The notes: generated by a model from the letters alone, not told the origin. 20,534 nt of DNA from Flavobacteriales bacterium UBA7382 (GCA_002469765.1 DKNS01000021.1:1-20534), one strand, 5' to 3'; shown: positions 1 through 7,135, counted from the stretch's first letter. Numbers and translations: made by a program.

Positions 1-581
1 CCCACCCGGACCGAGATGGCGTTCAGCTTGCGTTCCTGCAACATTTGCGGCAGCAGCCGCGTGGCGCGTTCGATGGGTCCGGCGACAAGCTGTGGGAAGA
101 ATGACACGTAGGTGGCGAACGCCACGAAATCCCGGCAGGGTGGAATCTGCTTGCGGTAAACGTCGACGGAGTAGCTCAACGTTTGGAACGTGTAGAAACT
201 GATGCCCACCGGGAGGATGACCTTCCAAGTCATCGGGTCCATCGTCACGCCCACTGCCGCCCAGCTCGAGACCCACTGGTCCACCAGAAACCCGGCGTAC
301 TTGAACCAGACGAGCATGCCCAAGTTGAACCCCAACGACAACGCCAGCCAGGCCTTTTGACGTGCCTTGGTGGGGGCTTGGCTTAGGCGAATGGCGACGA
401 AGTAATCCACCACAATGGATGCCCCAATGAGGGACAGGAACCGAGCGTCCCACCATCCGTAGAAGACGCAGCTGGCTGCCAGCAAAAGGAGATTTTGCAG
501 CTTCCACCTGCGCCCCAGGGCCCAGTGCAAGAGGAGCACCGTGGGCAGAAATATCCAGAATGCGGTTGAGATGAAATGCAC
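1..581 (-). CDS. MBOAT family membrane-bound O-acyltransferase (partial, C-terminus outside window)
   Basis: Only the first 193 codons are present; the gene runs off the left edge. The translation starts VHFISTAFWIFLPTVLLLHW (GTG read as Met), the usual N-terminus of AlgI/DltB-like MBOAT proteins. Hydrophobic membrane segments follow, then the motif FYTFQTLSYSVDVYRK and the diagnostic FFPQLVAGPIERATRLLPQ near the edge. Family members transfer acyl groups, often acetyl, onto extracellular polysaccharides or other envelope substrates from within the cytoplasmic membrane. The catalytic histidine of the family would lie beyond the window and cannot be checked. The GTG start was chosen because the homologous N-terminus begins exactly there; the upstream frame stays open but holds no ATG that I could find and no family sequence. 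The gene is divergent from the penicillin acylase gene across about 210 bp in which I see no exact TAnnTTTG box. Confidence 0.88.
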   Translation of the reverse strand, partial: MHFISTAFWIFLPTVLLLHWALGRRWKLQNLLLLAASCVFYGWWDARFLSLIGASIVVDYFVAIRLSQAPTKARQKAWLALSLGFNLGMLVWFKYAGFLVDQWVSSWAAVGVTMDPMTWKVILPVGISFYTFQTLSYSVDVYRKQIPPCRDFVAFATYVSFFPQLVAGPIERATRLLPQMLQERKLNAISVRV

Positions 582-791
582 GGCGTCGCAAGGTTCAAAA
601 CAACGAGGGGAAACCCAACGTCGCCACGTGCGATTTTCAGCGATTTGATCTCCAAGTTGGCAGATGCTGTTGGACCTTGCGCGCAACCATCTTGGAGGGC
701 GTCATTTCAAATCTTGAAATTGGGCTTTGTGACGAACATCAAGCGTTTTCATGTTGTATTCAATGCACCCCATGCCTCAACGATCCTTGCC

Positions 792-3152
792 ATGAAAAAC
801 ATCCTACGCGTCTTTGCCGTCATGATTGCAGTGCTTGTTTCCCTGGTGTTCATCACCGTGAAGACCATTGCCCCGGACTACGAATTTGACCTCGCTGTGG
901 ACGGCGTGGGGTCTGACGTGGAGGTGCTGTTCGACGAGATCGGAGTTCCTCACATCTACGCGCAGTCTGAGACTGACGCCATGCACGCTTTGGGTTACGT
1001 GCACGCGATGGAGCGTTTGTGGCAGATGGATTTGTTGCGCCGGGCGGGAGCAGGGGAGTTGTCGGCGTTGCTCGGGCCGGACATGGTGGAGAACGACAAA
1101 TACCTGCGGACGTTGGGCATGCGTGAGGCGGCCACCCGAACCGTGGACCAAATTGAAGACCGCACCACCCCGCGCATCCTGGAAGCCATGACCGCTTACC
1201 TCGACGGCGTGAATACGTTCATCGAGGAAGGAGAGTTGCCGCTGGAATACCGGTTGATCAACGCGAAGCCTAAGCCTTTTGACGTTCACGACATGTATTG
1301 TGCGACCGGATTCATGGCGTACTCCTTCGCCATTCACTTGAAGACAGAGCCCATCTTGGATTGGATGCACCACCACTTGGATTCGTCGTTGATGGCGGAA
1401 TTGGCTTGGGGTCAAAAGGGATTTCAGCACATCCCCAGCGACGTGGGGGCCTCGGACATTTCTGGGTTGGCCACGGCCGTGCATGGGTTGGACGAGGTCC
1501 GTCCCGTGCCACAGTGGTTGGGAAGCAACGCATGGGTGTTGAGCGGCGACAGGACGGCCTCAGGCCAGGTGCTCTTTTGCAACGACACGCACATGGCGTA
1601 CGCATCCCCTTCGGTATGGTACGAAGCGCATGTTGTGACCCCAGACTTCGAGTATTACGGCAACCACATCGGAGGCATTCCTTTTCCGGTCATAGGCCAC
1701 TCTCGCGACCATGCATGGGGCACCACGATGTTCGTGAACGACGACATCGACCTGTACCGGGAAACGTTGGAGGGCGACATGTACCTGCACAACGGGGAGT
1801 GGCTCCCCCTCGATCTGAGGTTCGAGACCATCGAGGTTGCAGGTGAGCCAGATGTGGTCTTCGAGGTGCGCTCGACGCACCACGGCCCCTTGCTCGAAGA
1901 CGGATTGGCAATGTGGTGGACCTTCACCCAGCACCCTGAAAACCGCATCCACGAAGCGTTCTACGGGTTTTCACGTCAGTCGGGGCTGGAGGCGTTCAAG
2001 GCCCATGCCGAGCTGATTCACGCGCCTGGTCTCAACATGATGTACGGCGATTCCGCAGGCGACATCGCGTGGATTGCTTCGGCCAAACTGCCCATCCGTC
2101 CCGGCCATGTCAACACCAAGATCGCCATCGACGGGAGCGACCCCGCCAACGATGTCCAAGGCTGGCACAGCTTTGAGGTGAACCCCAAATCGATCAACCC
2201 GGAGGGAGGTTTCGTGTATTCTGCCAACAACGCCCCGCAGCTCCACGACAGCGTTGACTATCCTGGGCACTACTACGCGGGGAACACCCGTGCCCAAGGC
2301 ATCATGGACGCCCTGTCCACCGAGAAGAATGATTGGACAGTCGAAGACGCCCAACGCTTGCAATTGAATCACCACTCGCCCGTGTACAGGGAGAACGCCT
2401 CGAGGCTGGTCGCCCTGGCCAAGCAGGGTGGCGCGGACGTGCCCGCTTTCATCGACGGGTGGGACGGCGGTCATTTGGCCACAGATGTGGCACCGACCTT
2501 GTACTACCGCTGGATGTACCGCACGATCCAAGGGGCGATGTACGACGAGTTCGAGCAGGCGGCCGAGGACGGAGGCGCCCAGGAAAAATTCGAAACGTGG
2601 CACAAGACCATCGTTTCGGAAAACAGCTTTCCCATGTTGGTGCAGAATGGGTCGTCAGGGTGGTGGGACGATGTGCGCACGAACCAAGTCGAGACAGCCT
2701 CCGACATAGTCGTGGCGGCGTTGGACGCGGCGCGGGAAGACCTCGTCAAGGCCTTGGGAGCAAATCCGGCCCATTGGAAGTATGGACGCCTTCATACCGT
2801 GGTTCACCGCCATGCCATGACGGACGCCCCGCTGGTGGGCGACTTCATGAACGTCGGACCGTACGAATTGCCTTCGGCGAAGGATGCACTCAACAAGTAT
2901 GAGTTCAAGCTCAAGGAAGAAGTCAATTACGACGTGTTCTCAGGACCCTCCATGCGCATTGGCATCGACTTCGCAGAAGTCGGGAACTCGCAGAGCATTC
3001 TGCCTACGGGCCAATCAGGCAACGTGTTCAGCCCTCACTACGACGACCAGGCGAACATGTACCATGCCGGTCAATTTCGGAAACAGCGCATGGACCGCGA
3101 CGACGTCGAGGCGCATGTGTCGACGAAGGCCGTGCTCCGTCCCAGAAACTGA
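792..3152 (+). CDS. Penicillin acylase family protein (Ntn hydrolase, S45)
   Basis: A 786-residue precursor. The N-terminus MKNILRVFAVMIAVLVSLVF is a signal peptide or anchor, so the enzyme should be periplasmic. Residues about 53-85 carry the family block VPHIYAQSETDAMHALGYVH followed by ERLWQMDLLRR. The autoprocessing site is clear in QWLGSNAWVLSG: cleavage between Gly244 and Ser245 would free Ser245 (codon 1524-1526) as the N-terminal nucleophile of the beta chain. The family hydrolyses amide bonds in beta-lactams, N-acyl-homoserine lactones or other N-acyl compounds; the substrate cannot be read from sequence. A much longer frame opens at 576, but it overlaps the divergent MBOAT start and its first 72 residues look non-coding, so the ATG just before the signal peptide was chosen. 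The gene ends 15 nt before the stop of the convergent M28 peptidase gene. Confidence 0.93.
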   Translation: MKNILRVFAVMIAVLVSLVFITVKTIAPDYEFDLAVDGVGSDVEVLFDEIGVPHIYAQSETDAMHALGYVHAMERLWQMDLLRRAGAGELSALLGPDMVENDKYLRTLGMREAATRTVDQIEDRTTPRILEAMTAYLDGVNTFIEEGELPLEYRLINAKPKPFDVHDMYCATGFMAYSFAIHLKTEPILDWMHHHLDSSLMAELAWGQKGFQHIPSDVGASDISGLATAVHGLDEVRPVPQWLGSNAWVLSGDRTASGQVLFCNDTHMAYASPSVWYEAHVVTPDFEYYGNHIGGIPFPVIGHSRDHAWGTTMFVNDDIDLYRETLEGDMYLHNGEWLPLDLRFETIEVAGEPDVVFEVRSTHHGPLLEDGLAMWWTFTQHPENRIHEAFYGFSRQSGLEAFKAHAELIHAPGLNMMYGDSAGDIAWIASAKLPIRPGHVNTKIAIDGSDPANDVQGWHSFEVNPKSINPEGGFVYSANNAPQLHDSVDYPGHYYAGNTRAQGIMDALSTEKNDWTVEDAQRLQLNHHSPVYRENASRLVALAKQGGADVPAFIDGWDGGHLATDVAPTLYYRWMYRTIQGAMYDEFEQAAEDGGAQEKFETWHKTIVSENSFPMLVQNGSSGWWDDVRTNQVETASDIVVAALDAAREDLVKALGANPAHWKYGRLHTVVHRHAMTDAPLVGDFMNVGPYELPSAKDALNKYEFKLKEEVNYDVFSGPSMRIGIDFAEVGNSQSILPTGQSGNVFSPHYDDQANMYHAGQFRKQRMDRDDVEAHVSTKAVLRPRN

Positions 3153-3156
3153 CTCT

Positions 3157-3177
3157 TGCGGAGGAGGTCACTCCGCA
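3157..3177. terminator. Hairpin between convergent genes, possible bidirectional terminator
   Basis: TGCGGAG and CTCCGCA form a perfect 7-bp stem around the 7-nt loop GAGGTCA. It occupies the 15-nt gap between the acylase stop (3150-3152) and the M28 peptidase stop (3168-3170) and runs into the peptidase 3' end. No U-tract follows on either strand, so it is not a canonical intrinsic terminator. Its position suggests an RNA 3'-end structure, but this is inference. Confidence 0.35.
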
Positions 3178-4577
3178 TGGCGATCCAGCAGGAGGACCAT
3201 GCTCGCGCACGTGGCAGCACCGAGCTCGAGTTCCCGTTTGTGGACGTTTTCCCAGACGTCTTGGCTGCTGTGATGCAGGTCGAAGTAGCGTTGTCCGTCC
3301 GGCACCAACCCCAAGAGGAGGGGGCGAGGCTTGAGGTTCTTCAGGGGGCCGATGTCCACGCCGGCGCCGCCCCGACCGAAGTAGTGGAGGTTGTACGGTT
3401 CCAGGGTGTTTGCCCAACTGCGCACCATGGCGACGCCCTGGTCTGGCGCGTCCATCCTGACGCCTCGGGGCACGAAGCCGCCCGCGTCCGACTCCATGGC
3501 GGCGACGTGCCGCAATCCTGAAGCGTGTTCTTCGGCTGCGACAGCCGCGTAGCGCTTGCCTCCGCGGTTTCCATTCTCTTCGTTGATGAAAAGCACAAAT
3601 CGCAACGTCCTGCGCGGGGCGTACCCAATGGCCTTCAAGGCGCGCAGGGCTTCCAGCGTGTGGACCACGCCTGAGCCATCGTCGTGGGCGCCTTCGCCAA
3701 TGTCCCACGAGTCGAGGTGGCCGCCCAAAGTGATGATTTCATGGGGGAACTCGGATCCGCGCCATTCCCCAACCACGTTGCCCTGCTCCACGTTGCCAAG
3801 GTCTTGGCTGTTCATGCGCATTCGCACCTGAATGGTGCCTGGGGTTGCTCGGTGCATCTTGGCCAAGGCAGAAGCGTCCACGGTTGAGATGGCTGCGGCG
3901 GGCAGTTTATCCACGCTGTCCTTGTACCGCAACGAGCCGGTGTGGGGCAGGGTATCTAGGGCGTGGGTGAGCGACCGCACCAGCACCCCTATTGCGCCCG
4001 CCTCGGCGGCGACACTCGCGCCTCCGCCACGCTGGTCAAACGCGCCTCCGTAGGCTGCGCCGGTGTTGATGAGCAAAGGGTCCATGGGACGGTTGAAGAG
4101 CACAATGTGCCCCCGGGCGTCCAAGGTGTCAAGGGCGTCCAGATGGCGCACCACGAGCAACGGGCCTTCAATCCAGTCGTCGTCCTCGGTGGGGACGGAG
4201 CCCCCGAGGGCGGTGATGTGAAGGTCCATGGCTGTGCCGTCTGGGGACAGGGCCAGCGCCTCGGCCACATCGCCGCGGGTCCAGGCAGGCACCTCCACGG
4301 GCATGATGTAACTGGTGTCCACCCCGTAGCTGTCCATCCGTTGTTGTCCCCAAGCCATGGCGCGATCGGCGCTTGGCGACCCGCTGAGCCGGTGCCCAAT
4401 GTCTTTGCACAGCACCCGCAAATTCTCATGCGCCTCCCCGTGAGAGAGCACTTCGTTGAACACCTGTCGGATGAGCAGGCTGTCTGAGGGCGTAGTAGAG
4501 GGTTGGGCCGAGGCCTGAAATCCTGCCTCGAGGGACATCATTCCAAGGGTGAGGAATGCGATTTTCACACTGTGCAT
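3168..4577 (-). CDS. Secreted M28 family metallopeptidase (carboxypeptidase Q-like)
   Basis: 469 residues. The N-terminus MHSVKIAFLTLGMMSLEAGF then QASAQ is a signal peptide with likely cleavage after ASA. Residues about 130-250 look like a PA-type insert. The di-zinc site is complete: His287 in GGHLDSW, Asp299 in AHDDGSG, Glu333/Glu334 in INEENG, Asp364 in ESDAGG and His435/436 in DLHHSSQD. The order and spacing match the M28 aminopeptidase/plasma glutamate carboxypeptidase group, so this is probably an exopeptidase acting in the periplasm or outside the cell. ATG at 4577 was chosen. A GTG at 4568 would give the neat signal peptide MKIAFLTLGMM and would lie 10 nt after a weak -7-like box, TACATTGC, which makes it a realistic alternative. 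The gene is divergent from the methyltransferase gene across 36 bp holding a perfect inverted repeat. Confidence 0.92.
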   Translation of the reverse strand: MHSVKIAFLTLGMMSLEAGFQASAQPSTTPSDSLLIRQVFNEVLSHGEAHENLRVLCKDIGHRLSGSPSADRAMAWGQQRMDSYGVDTSYIMPVEVPAWTRGDVAEALALSPDGTAMDLHITALGGSVPTEDDDWIEGPLLVVRHLDALDTLDARGHIVLFNRPMDPLLINTGAAYGGAFDQRGGGASVAAEAGAIGVLVRSLTHALDTLPHTGSLRYKDSVDKLPAAAISTVDASALAKMHRATPGTIQVRMRMNSQDLGNVEQGNVVGEWRGSEFPHEIITLGGHLDSWDIGEGAHDDGSGVVHTLEALRALKAIGYAPRRTLRFVLFINEENGNRGGKRYAAVAAEEHASGLRHVAAMESDAGGFVPRGVRMDAPDQGVAMVRSWANTLEPYNLHYFGRGGAGVDIGPLKNLKPRPLLLGLVPDGQRYFDLHHSSQDVWENVHKRELELGAATCASMVLLLDRHAE

Positions 4578-4597
4578 GACGCAATGTAAAGGCCGCC

Positions 4598-4612
4598 TTC
4601 CGAAATTCGGAA
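4598..4612. promoter_or_regulatory. 15-bp perfect inverted repeat in a divergent intergenic region, candidate operator
   Basis: TTCCGAA-A-TTCGGAA has two perfect 7-bp arms around one central A. It fills the methyltransferase side of the 36-bp gap between the M28 peptidase and methyltransferase start codons and ends one base before the ATG at 4614. A one-base centre is too small for an RNA loop, so a dimeric DNA-binding protein site is more plausible than a hairpin. No cognate regulator is encoded nearby. Confidence 0.45.
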
Positions 4613-4613
4613 C

Positions 4614-5219
4614 ATGAACATGTGGGACGAACGATACAAGACACACGACACGGTGTACGGGGTCCAACCCAACGTGTTTTGGGCTTCACGGATGGCCTTG
4701 TTGCCGGCGGGCAGCGTGTGCCTTCCTTGCGACGGGGAGGGACGCAATGGGCTTTGGGCGGCAGAACAAGGGTGGGATGTGCACGCCTTCGACTTGAGCG
4801 AAGTCGGGGTGTCCAAAACCCAACAACTGGCCCAAGCCCGAGGCGTGGAGCTGTCCGTTCAGGTGGGCAACGCGATGACCATGGAGTTCGACCGCACATT
4901 TGATGTGGTGGGGCTGGTGTTTGCGCACATGCCGTCAGAGATGCGGGCAGCCTTTCATCGCCGAGCTTGGTCCTGGGTGAAGCCGGGTGGTCATCTGGTG
5001 GCGGAAGGCTTTCATCGCGACCAATTGGGCCTCGGCTCAGGCGGACCCAAAACGCTGGACATGCTGTTTCATGAAGACACGTTTGTCGAGGACTTGACCG
5101 AGGTCGAGGACAACGCGATGCTCGTTTGGAATGCCCGCTGCGAGCAGGTGCTCGACGAAGGTCCTTTCCATCAAGGTCCTTCGGTGACGTGCCAAGTAGT
5201 CCTTCAAAAACAAGCATGA
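4614..5219 (+). CDS. Class I SAM-dependent methyltransferase (TehB-like)
   Basis: 201 residues starting MNMWDERY; the second ATG, at 4620, would begin at MWDERY, which is also a common start in this family. The Rossmann-fold motif I is CDGEGRNGLWAAEQG (39-53). The acidic residue for the ribose hydroxyls is Asp60 in VHAFDLS. FDVVGLVFAHMP (about 96-107) fits motif IV, and WVKPGGHLVAEGF (121-133) fits the post-core strand. These features resemble the TehB/thiopurine-type small-molecule methyltransferases of about 200 residues; the acceptor is unknown. The stop overlaps the start of the Smr gene by 4 bp (ATGA), indicating a two-gene operon with translational coupling. Upstream, a 15-bp inverted repeat abuts the start codon. 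Confidence 0.88.
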   Translation: MNMWDERYKTHDTVYGVQPNVFWASRMALLPAGSVCLPCDGEGRNGLWAAEQGWDVHAFDLSEVGVSKTQQLAQARGVELSVQVGNAMTMEFDRTFDVVGLVFAHMPSEMRAAFHRRAWSWVKPGGHLVAEGFHRDQLGLGSGGPKTLDMLFHEDTFVEDLTEVEDNAMLVWNARCEQVLDEGPFHQGPSVTCQVVLQKQA

Positions 5220-5830
5220 TGGGGACGTTTCATCAGGGACAACGGGTCAAATTTTTGAACGAGGTGGGGGCGGCCACCGTGGTTCGCGTGGAAGGAGAGC
5301 TTGTGGTGGTCGAGGACGGAGACGGATTCGAGCGCACCGTGGGTGTCCGGGAGTTGATGGCGGCCCCCGATCCCGACCAAGAGGCGAAGAGCTACGGCGA
5401 CAACGTGCCGGATTTGGCCAAGTTGCTGGTTCAAGAAGTGGGGGAGAAGCGCATGCGCAGCTTGCAGAAGGAATTTGAGGTGAAGTACCACAATTCAAAG
5501 GCCACCAACATGGTGCGGCGTGACGCGCACATGGAAGTAGACCTGCACATCCATGAACTTGTCGACGACCAAAGTGGCCTTCCAGACCGGGCCAAGCTGG
5601 CCCTTCAGATGGAGCATTTCGACCGCATGATGGACATCGCGAAAAAGGAAAAGTTGCGTCGCATTGTGTTCATCCACGGCGTGGGCCAAGGCGTCTTGCG
5701 CCACGAAATCCACACGAGCTTGGAGCAACACCACCCAGACTGTTCACACCGGCCTGGAGATCCACGTCGCTACGGGTCTGGGGCGACAGAGGTCTTGCTC
5801 GGTCAAGAGGCCTGGCGCAAGCCCCAATAA
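5216..5830 (+). CDS. Short DUF2027/Smr domain protein (MutS2-type Smr)
   Basis: 204 residues. The start ATG overlaps the methyltransferase stop by 4 bp; the adjacent ATG at 5219 is an alternative. The N-terminus GQRVKFLNEVGAATVVRVEG followed by VEDGDGFERTVGVRELM matches the beginning of Bacteroidota DUF2027 proteins. The C-terminal half is an Smr domain: VDLHIHEL (108-115), IHGVGQGVLRHEI (153-165) and YGSGATEV (186-193). Smr domains are nucleic-acid-binding or nicking modules, first known from MutS2. Most DUF2027/Smr proteins I know of are over 300 residues with a beta-rich middle domain. Here only about 50 residues join the two ends, so the middle domain appears to be missing. The segment QHHPDCSHRPGDPRR (171-185), before YGSGATEV, is unusually polar compared with the family. 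The gene ends 19 nt before the stop of the convergent secreted-protein gene. Confidence 0.85.
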   Translation: MMGTFHQGQRVKFLNEVGAATVVRVEGELVVVEDGDGFERTVGVRELMAAPDPDQEAKSYGDNVPDLAKLLVQEVGEKRMRSLQKEFEVKYHNSKATNMVRRDAHMEVDLHIHELVDDQSGLPDRAKLALQMEHFDRMMDIAKKEKLRRIVFIHGVGQGVLRHEIHTSLEQHHPDCSHRPGDPRRYGSGATEVLLGQEAWRKPQ

Positions 5831-5831
5831 G

Positions 5832-5843
5832 GGCCCGCGGGCC
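5832..5843. repeat. 12-bp perfect palindrome between convergent stops
   Basis: GGCCCGCGGGCC is fully self-complementary and lies inside the 19-nt gap between two convergent stop codons (5828-5830 and 5850-5852). As RNA it could fold only as a 4-bp GC stem with a 4-nt loop. It may contribute to 3'-end formation for both genes, but no U-tract is present. Confidence 0.3.
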
Positions 5844-5849
5844 AGCAGA

Positions 5850-6749
5850 TCAACGGTTGCGGTGACGGCGCCGCAAGCTCGGGTCGCGATACTCTAGGTT
5901 TTGTCCGTCTTCCGGATTGGCCACCGAAATGTTCTTTTGGAAGTGCCACCGACCGTTTTTCCAAGTCAATGCGTTGTAGCTGAGGGTGGGGCCGTAGAAC
6001 GCATGCTGGCCTTGAAATGTGGGGTCTTGCGGCGCCAAATCGTCCATGATGATGCGCATTGGCTCTTGCTCAACACGCAGCACGGCCTGCACCGCGTCTG
6101 CGTAGGTCATGACGTGGCGTTTCCTCAATCCTTCTGTCAATTCGAAACGTGGCGATCCAAAGCGAACCCGCCCATTTCGGGGCTCAACGGTTTCGACCCA
6201 CTTCCTGTTGGTCAGTCCATCGGCGCCGTCCCATGCGAGCAAGGTGTAGACGGGGATGTTCTTGTCCATGGTCATTACGCCATCGTAGTACAAGCCGCCT
6301 TGCCAACGGTCTTGGCGATGCATGCGATTGTTGTCAGTGACCTCTGCATCGCCGTCGTGCGACAGGGCCGTCCAGGTGTAGCCAAGGTCAGATTCAGTCG
6401 CAGCATGAGCCACCCACCCCCCGTAGCGTTGGGTGCGGTCGTCAAGTTCCACGTTCCATGTGTACACCAGCACGCGGTCAGGGCCTTCGCCCAAGTCGAC
6501 CACGGCCTCGTTCCACAACCCCCAATCCACCGACATCAATTGACCTGCTTCCGCGGCCTCTGCCCAGAGCTCTTCGAGCCGGTCGTGCAACGCCAAGCGG
6601 TCAACTTGGCTTTGGGCTTGACGAAGGGAGGAATGGGCAGCTTGAACCCTCGCCAATTCCATGGTTTGGGCTTGGGAAGTCAGGGACAATGCCAGCAGGC
6701 ATGTCGTGGCGAGGTGGGCAGGCAACGTCATGCTGCAAGAACGCAACAT
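5850..6749 (-). CDS. Secreted protein of unknown function downstream of ferredoxin
   Basis: 299 residues, not recognised. The N-terminus MLRSCSMTLPAHLATTCLLA with following LSLTSQAQ is a signal peptide with a likely cut after SQA, so the protein is exported. The ATG at 6749 is only 11 nt after the ferredoxin stop; an ATG at 6731 would give a shorter signal peptide. Residues 30-70 are rich in Ala, Gln, Leu and Glu and probably helical. The rest is rich in Trp, Tyr, Asp and Gly, for example DRVLVYTWNVELDD, RYGGWVAHAATESDLGYTW, QGGLYYDGVMTMD and HAFYGPTLSYNALTW, which suggests a beta-rich folded domain. The C-terminus is strongly basic (SLRRRHRNR). There is no lipobox and no obvious catalytic motif. 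Co-transcription with the ferredoxin gene is likely from the spacing, but a functional link is not established. Confidence 0.8.
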   Translation of the reverse strand: MLRSCSMTLPAHLATTCLLALSLTSQAQTMELARVQAAHSSLRQAQSQVDRLALHDRLEELWAEAAEAGQLMSVDWGLWNEAVVDLGEGPDRVLVYTWNVELDDRTQRYGGWVAHAATESDLGYTWTALSHDGDAEVTDNNRMHRQDRWQGGLYYDGVMTMDKNIPVYTLLAWDGADGLTNRKWVETVEPRNGRVRFGSPRFELTEGLRKRHVMTYADAVQAVLRVEQEPMRIIMDDLAPQDPTFQGQHAFYGPTLSYNALTWKNGRWHFQKNISVANPEDGQNLEYRDPSLRRRHRNR

Positions 6750-6760
6750 CTCACGATTTC

Positions 6761-7108
6761 TTACAGATGCATGAAGGCCTTCTTGGCCAACAAGAGATCT
6801 TCGCTTTCTTCGTGGTCGGGGTCGTCGACGCAGCAGTCGACAGGGCAAACAGCAGCGCATTGCGGCTCGTCGTGGAAGCCAACACATTCGGTGCATTTCT
6901 CCGTCACGATGTAGTACAAGTCAGGGTTGCCCGACTCATGTTCTTCGTCGGCGTTTACCGCACCCGCCGACGGGTGATTCCCTGATCCAGAAAAACCCGT
7001 GCCCTCGCTGTATTTCCAAGTGGCGCCTCCTTCGTAGATGGCGTTGTTGGGACATTCGGGCTCACATGCACCGCAGTTGATGCATTCGTCTGTAATCATG
7101 ATGGCCAT
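6761..7108 (-). CDS. 2[4Fe-4S] dicluster ferredoxin
   Basis: 115 residues, soluble and acidic. The first cluster motif is C9-x2-C12-x2-C15-x3-C19-P (CINCGACEPECP). The second is C72-x2-C75-x8-C84-x3-C88-P (CTECVGFHDEPQCAAVCP). The expanded x8 spacing in the second motif and the C-terminal tail are typical of Alvin-type ferredoxins. The two motifs are separated by about 50 residues rather rich in Gly, Asn and Ser, which is longer than in the small bacterial ferredoxins. It should carry low-potential electrons in the cytoplasm; the partner is not visible. In many Bacteroidota a similar ferredoxin lies beside a LuxC-family acyl-CoA reductase and the serine biosynthesis genes serC/serA; here the reductase is present and serC/serA are not. 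ATG at 7108 was chosen; an ATG at 7099 (MITDECINC) is an alternative. Confidence 0.95.
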   Translation of the reverse strand: MAIMITDECINCGACEPECPNNAIYEGGATWKYSEGTGFSGSGNHPSAGAVNADEEHESGNPDLYYIVTEKCTECVGFHDEPQCAAVCPVDCCVDDPDHEESEDLLLAKKAFMHL

Positions 7109-7114
7109 CGCAGG

Positions 7115-7122
7115 TACCTTTG
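7115..7122 (+). promoter_or_regulatory. Bacteroidota -7 box (TAnnTTTG) for the acyl-CoA reductase gene
   Basis: TACCTTTG matches TAnnTTTG exactly and ends 8 nt before the ATG at 7131, so the mRNA would have almost no leader. No TTTG-type -33 element is found 19 bp upstream. It lies 5 bp from an opposed box serving the divergent ferredoxin gene. Confidence 0.6.
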
Positions 7123-7127
7123 GGATT

Positions 7128-7135
7128 CAAATGTA
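7128..7135 (-). promoter_or_regulatory. Bacteroidota -7 box (TAnnTTTG) for the ferredoxin gene
   Basis: Read on the minus strand this is TACATTTG, an exact TAnnTTTG match, ending 19 nt before the ferredoxin ATG at 7108. It covers the start codon (7131-7133) of the divergent acyl-CoA reductase gene. No clear -33 element was found at the usual spacing. Confidence 0.55.

Noticed and set aside
726..764. TTTG (726-729) with TATTCAAT (757-764) as a promoter for the penicillin acylase gene
   Set aside because: The spacing is 27 nt rather than about 19, and the second element does not match TAnnTTTG.
576..791. An N-terminal extension of the penicillin acylase from an ATG at 576
   Set aside because: It would overlap the MBOAT start, the 72 extra residues precede a normal signal peptide, and they resemble translated intergenic DNA.
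4426..5217. A 263-codon minus-strand frame antisense to the methyltransferase
   Set aside because: Very rich in Pro, Arg and Ser, with no domain, and it conflicts with a methyltransferase with clear motifs.
5901..6914. A 337-codon plus-strand frame over the secreted protein and ferredoxin genes
   Set aside because: The minus strand has a signal peptide and eight well-placed ferredoxin cysteines; the plus frame has no coherent domain.
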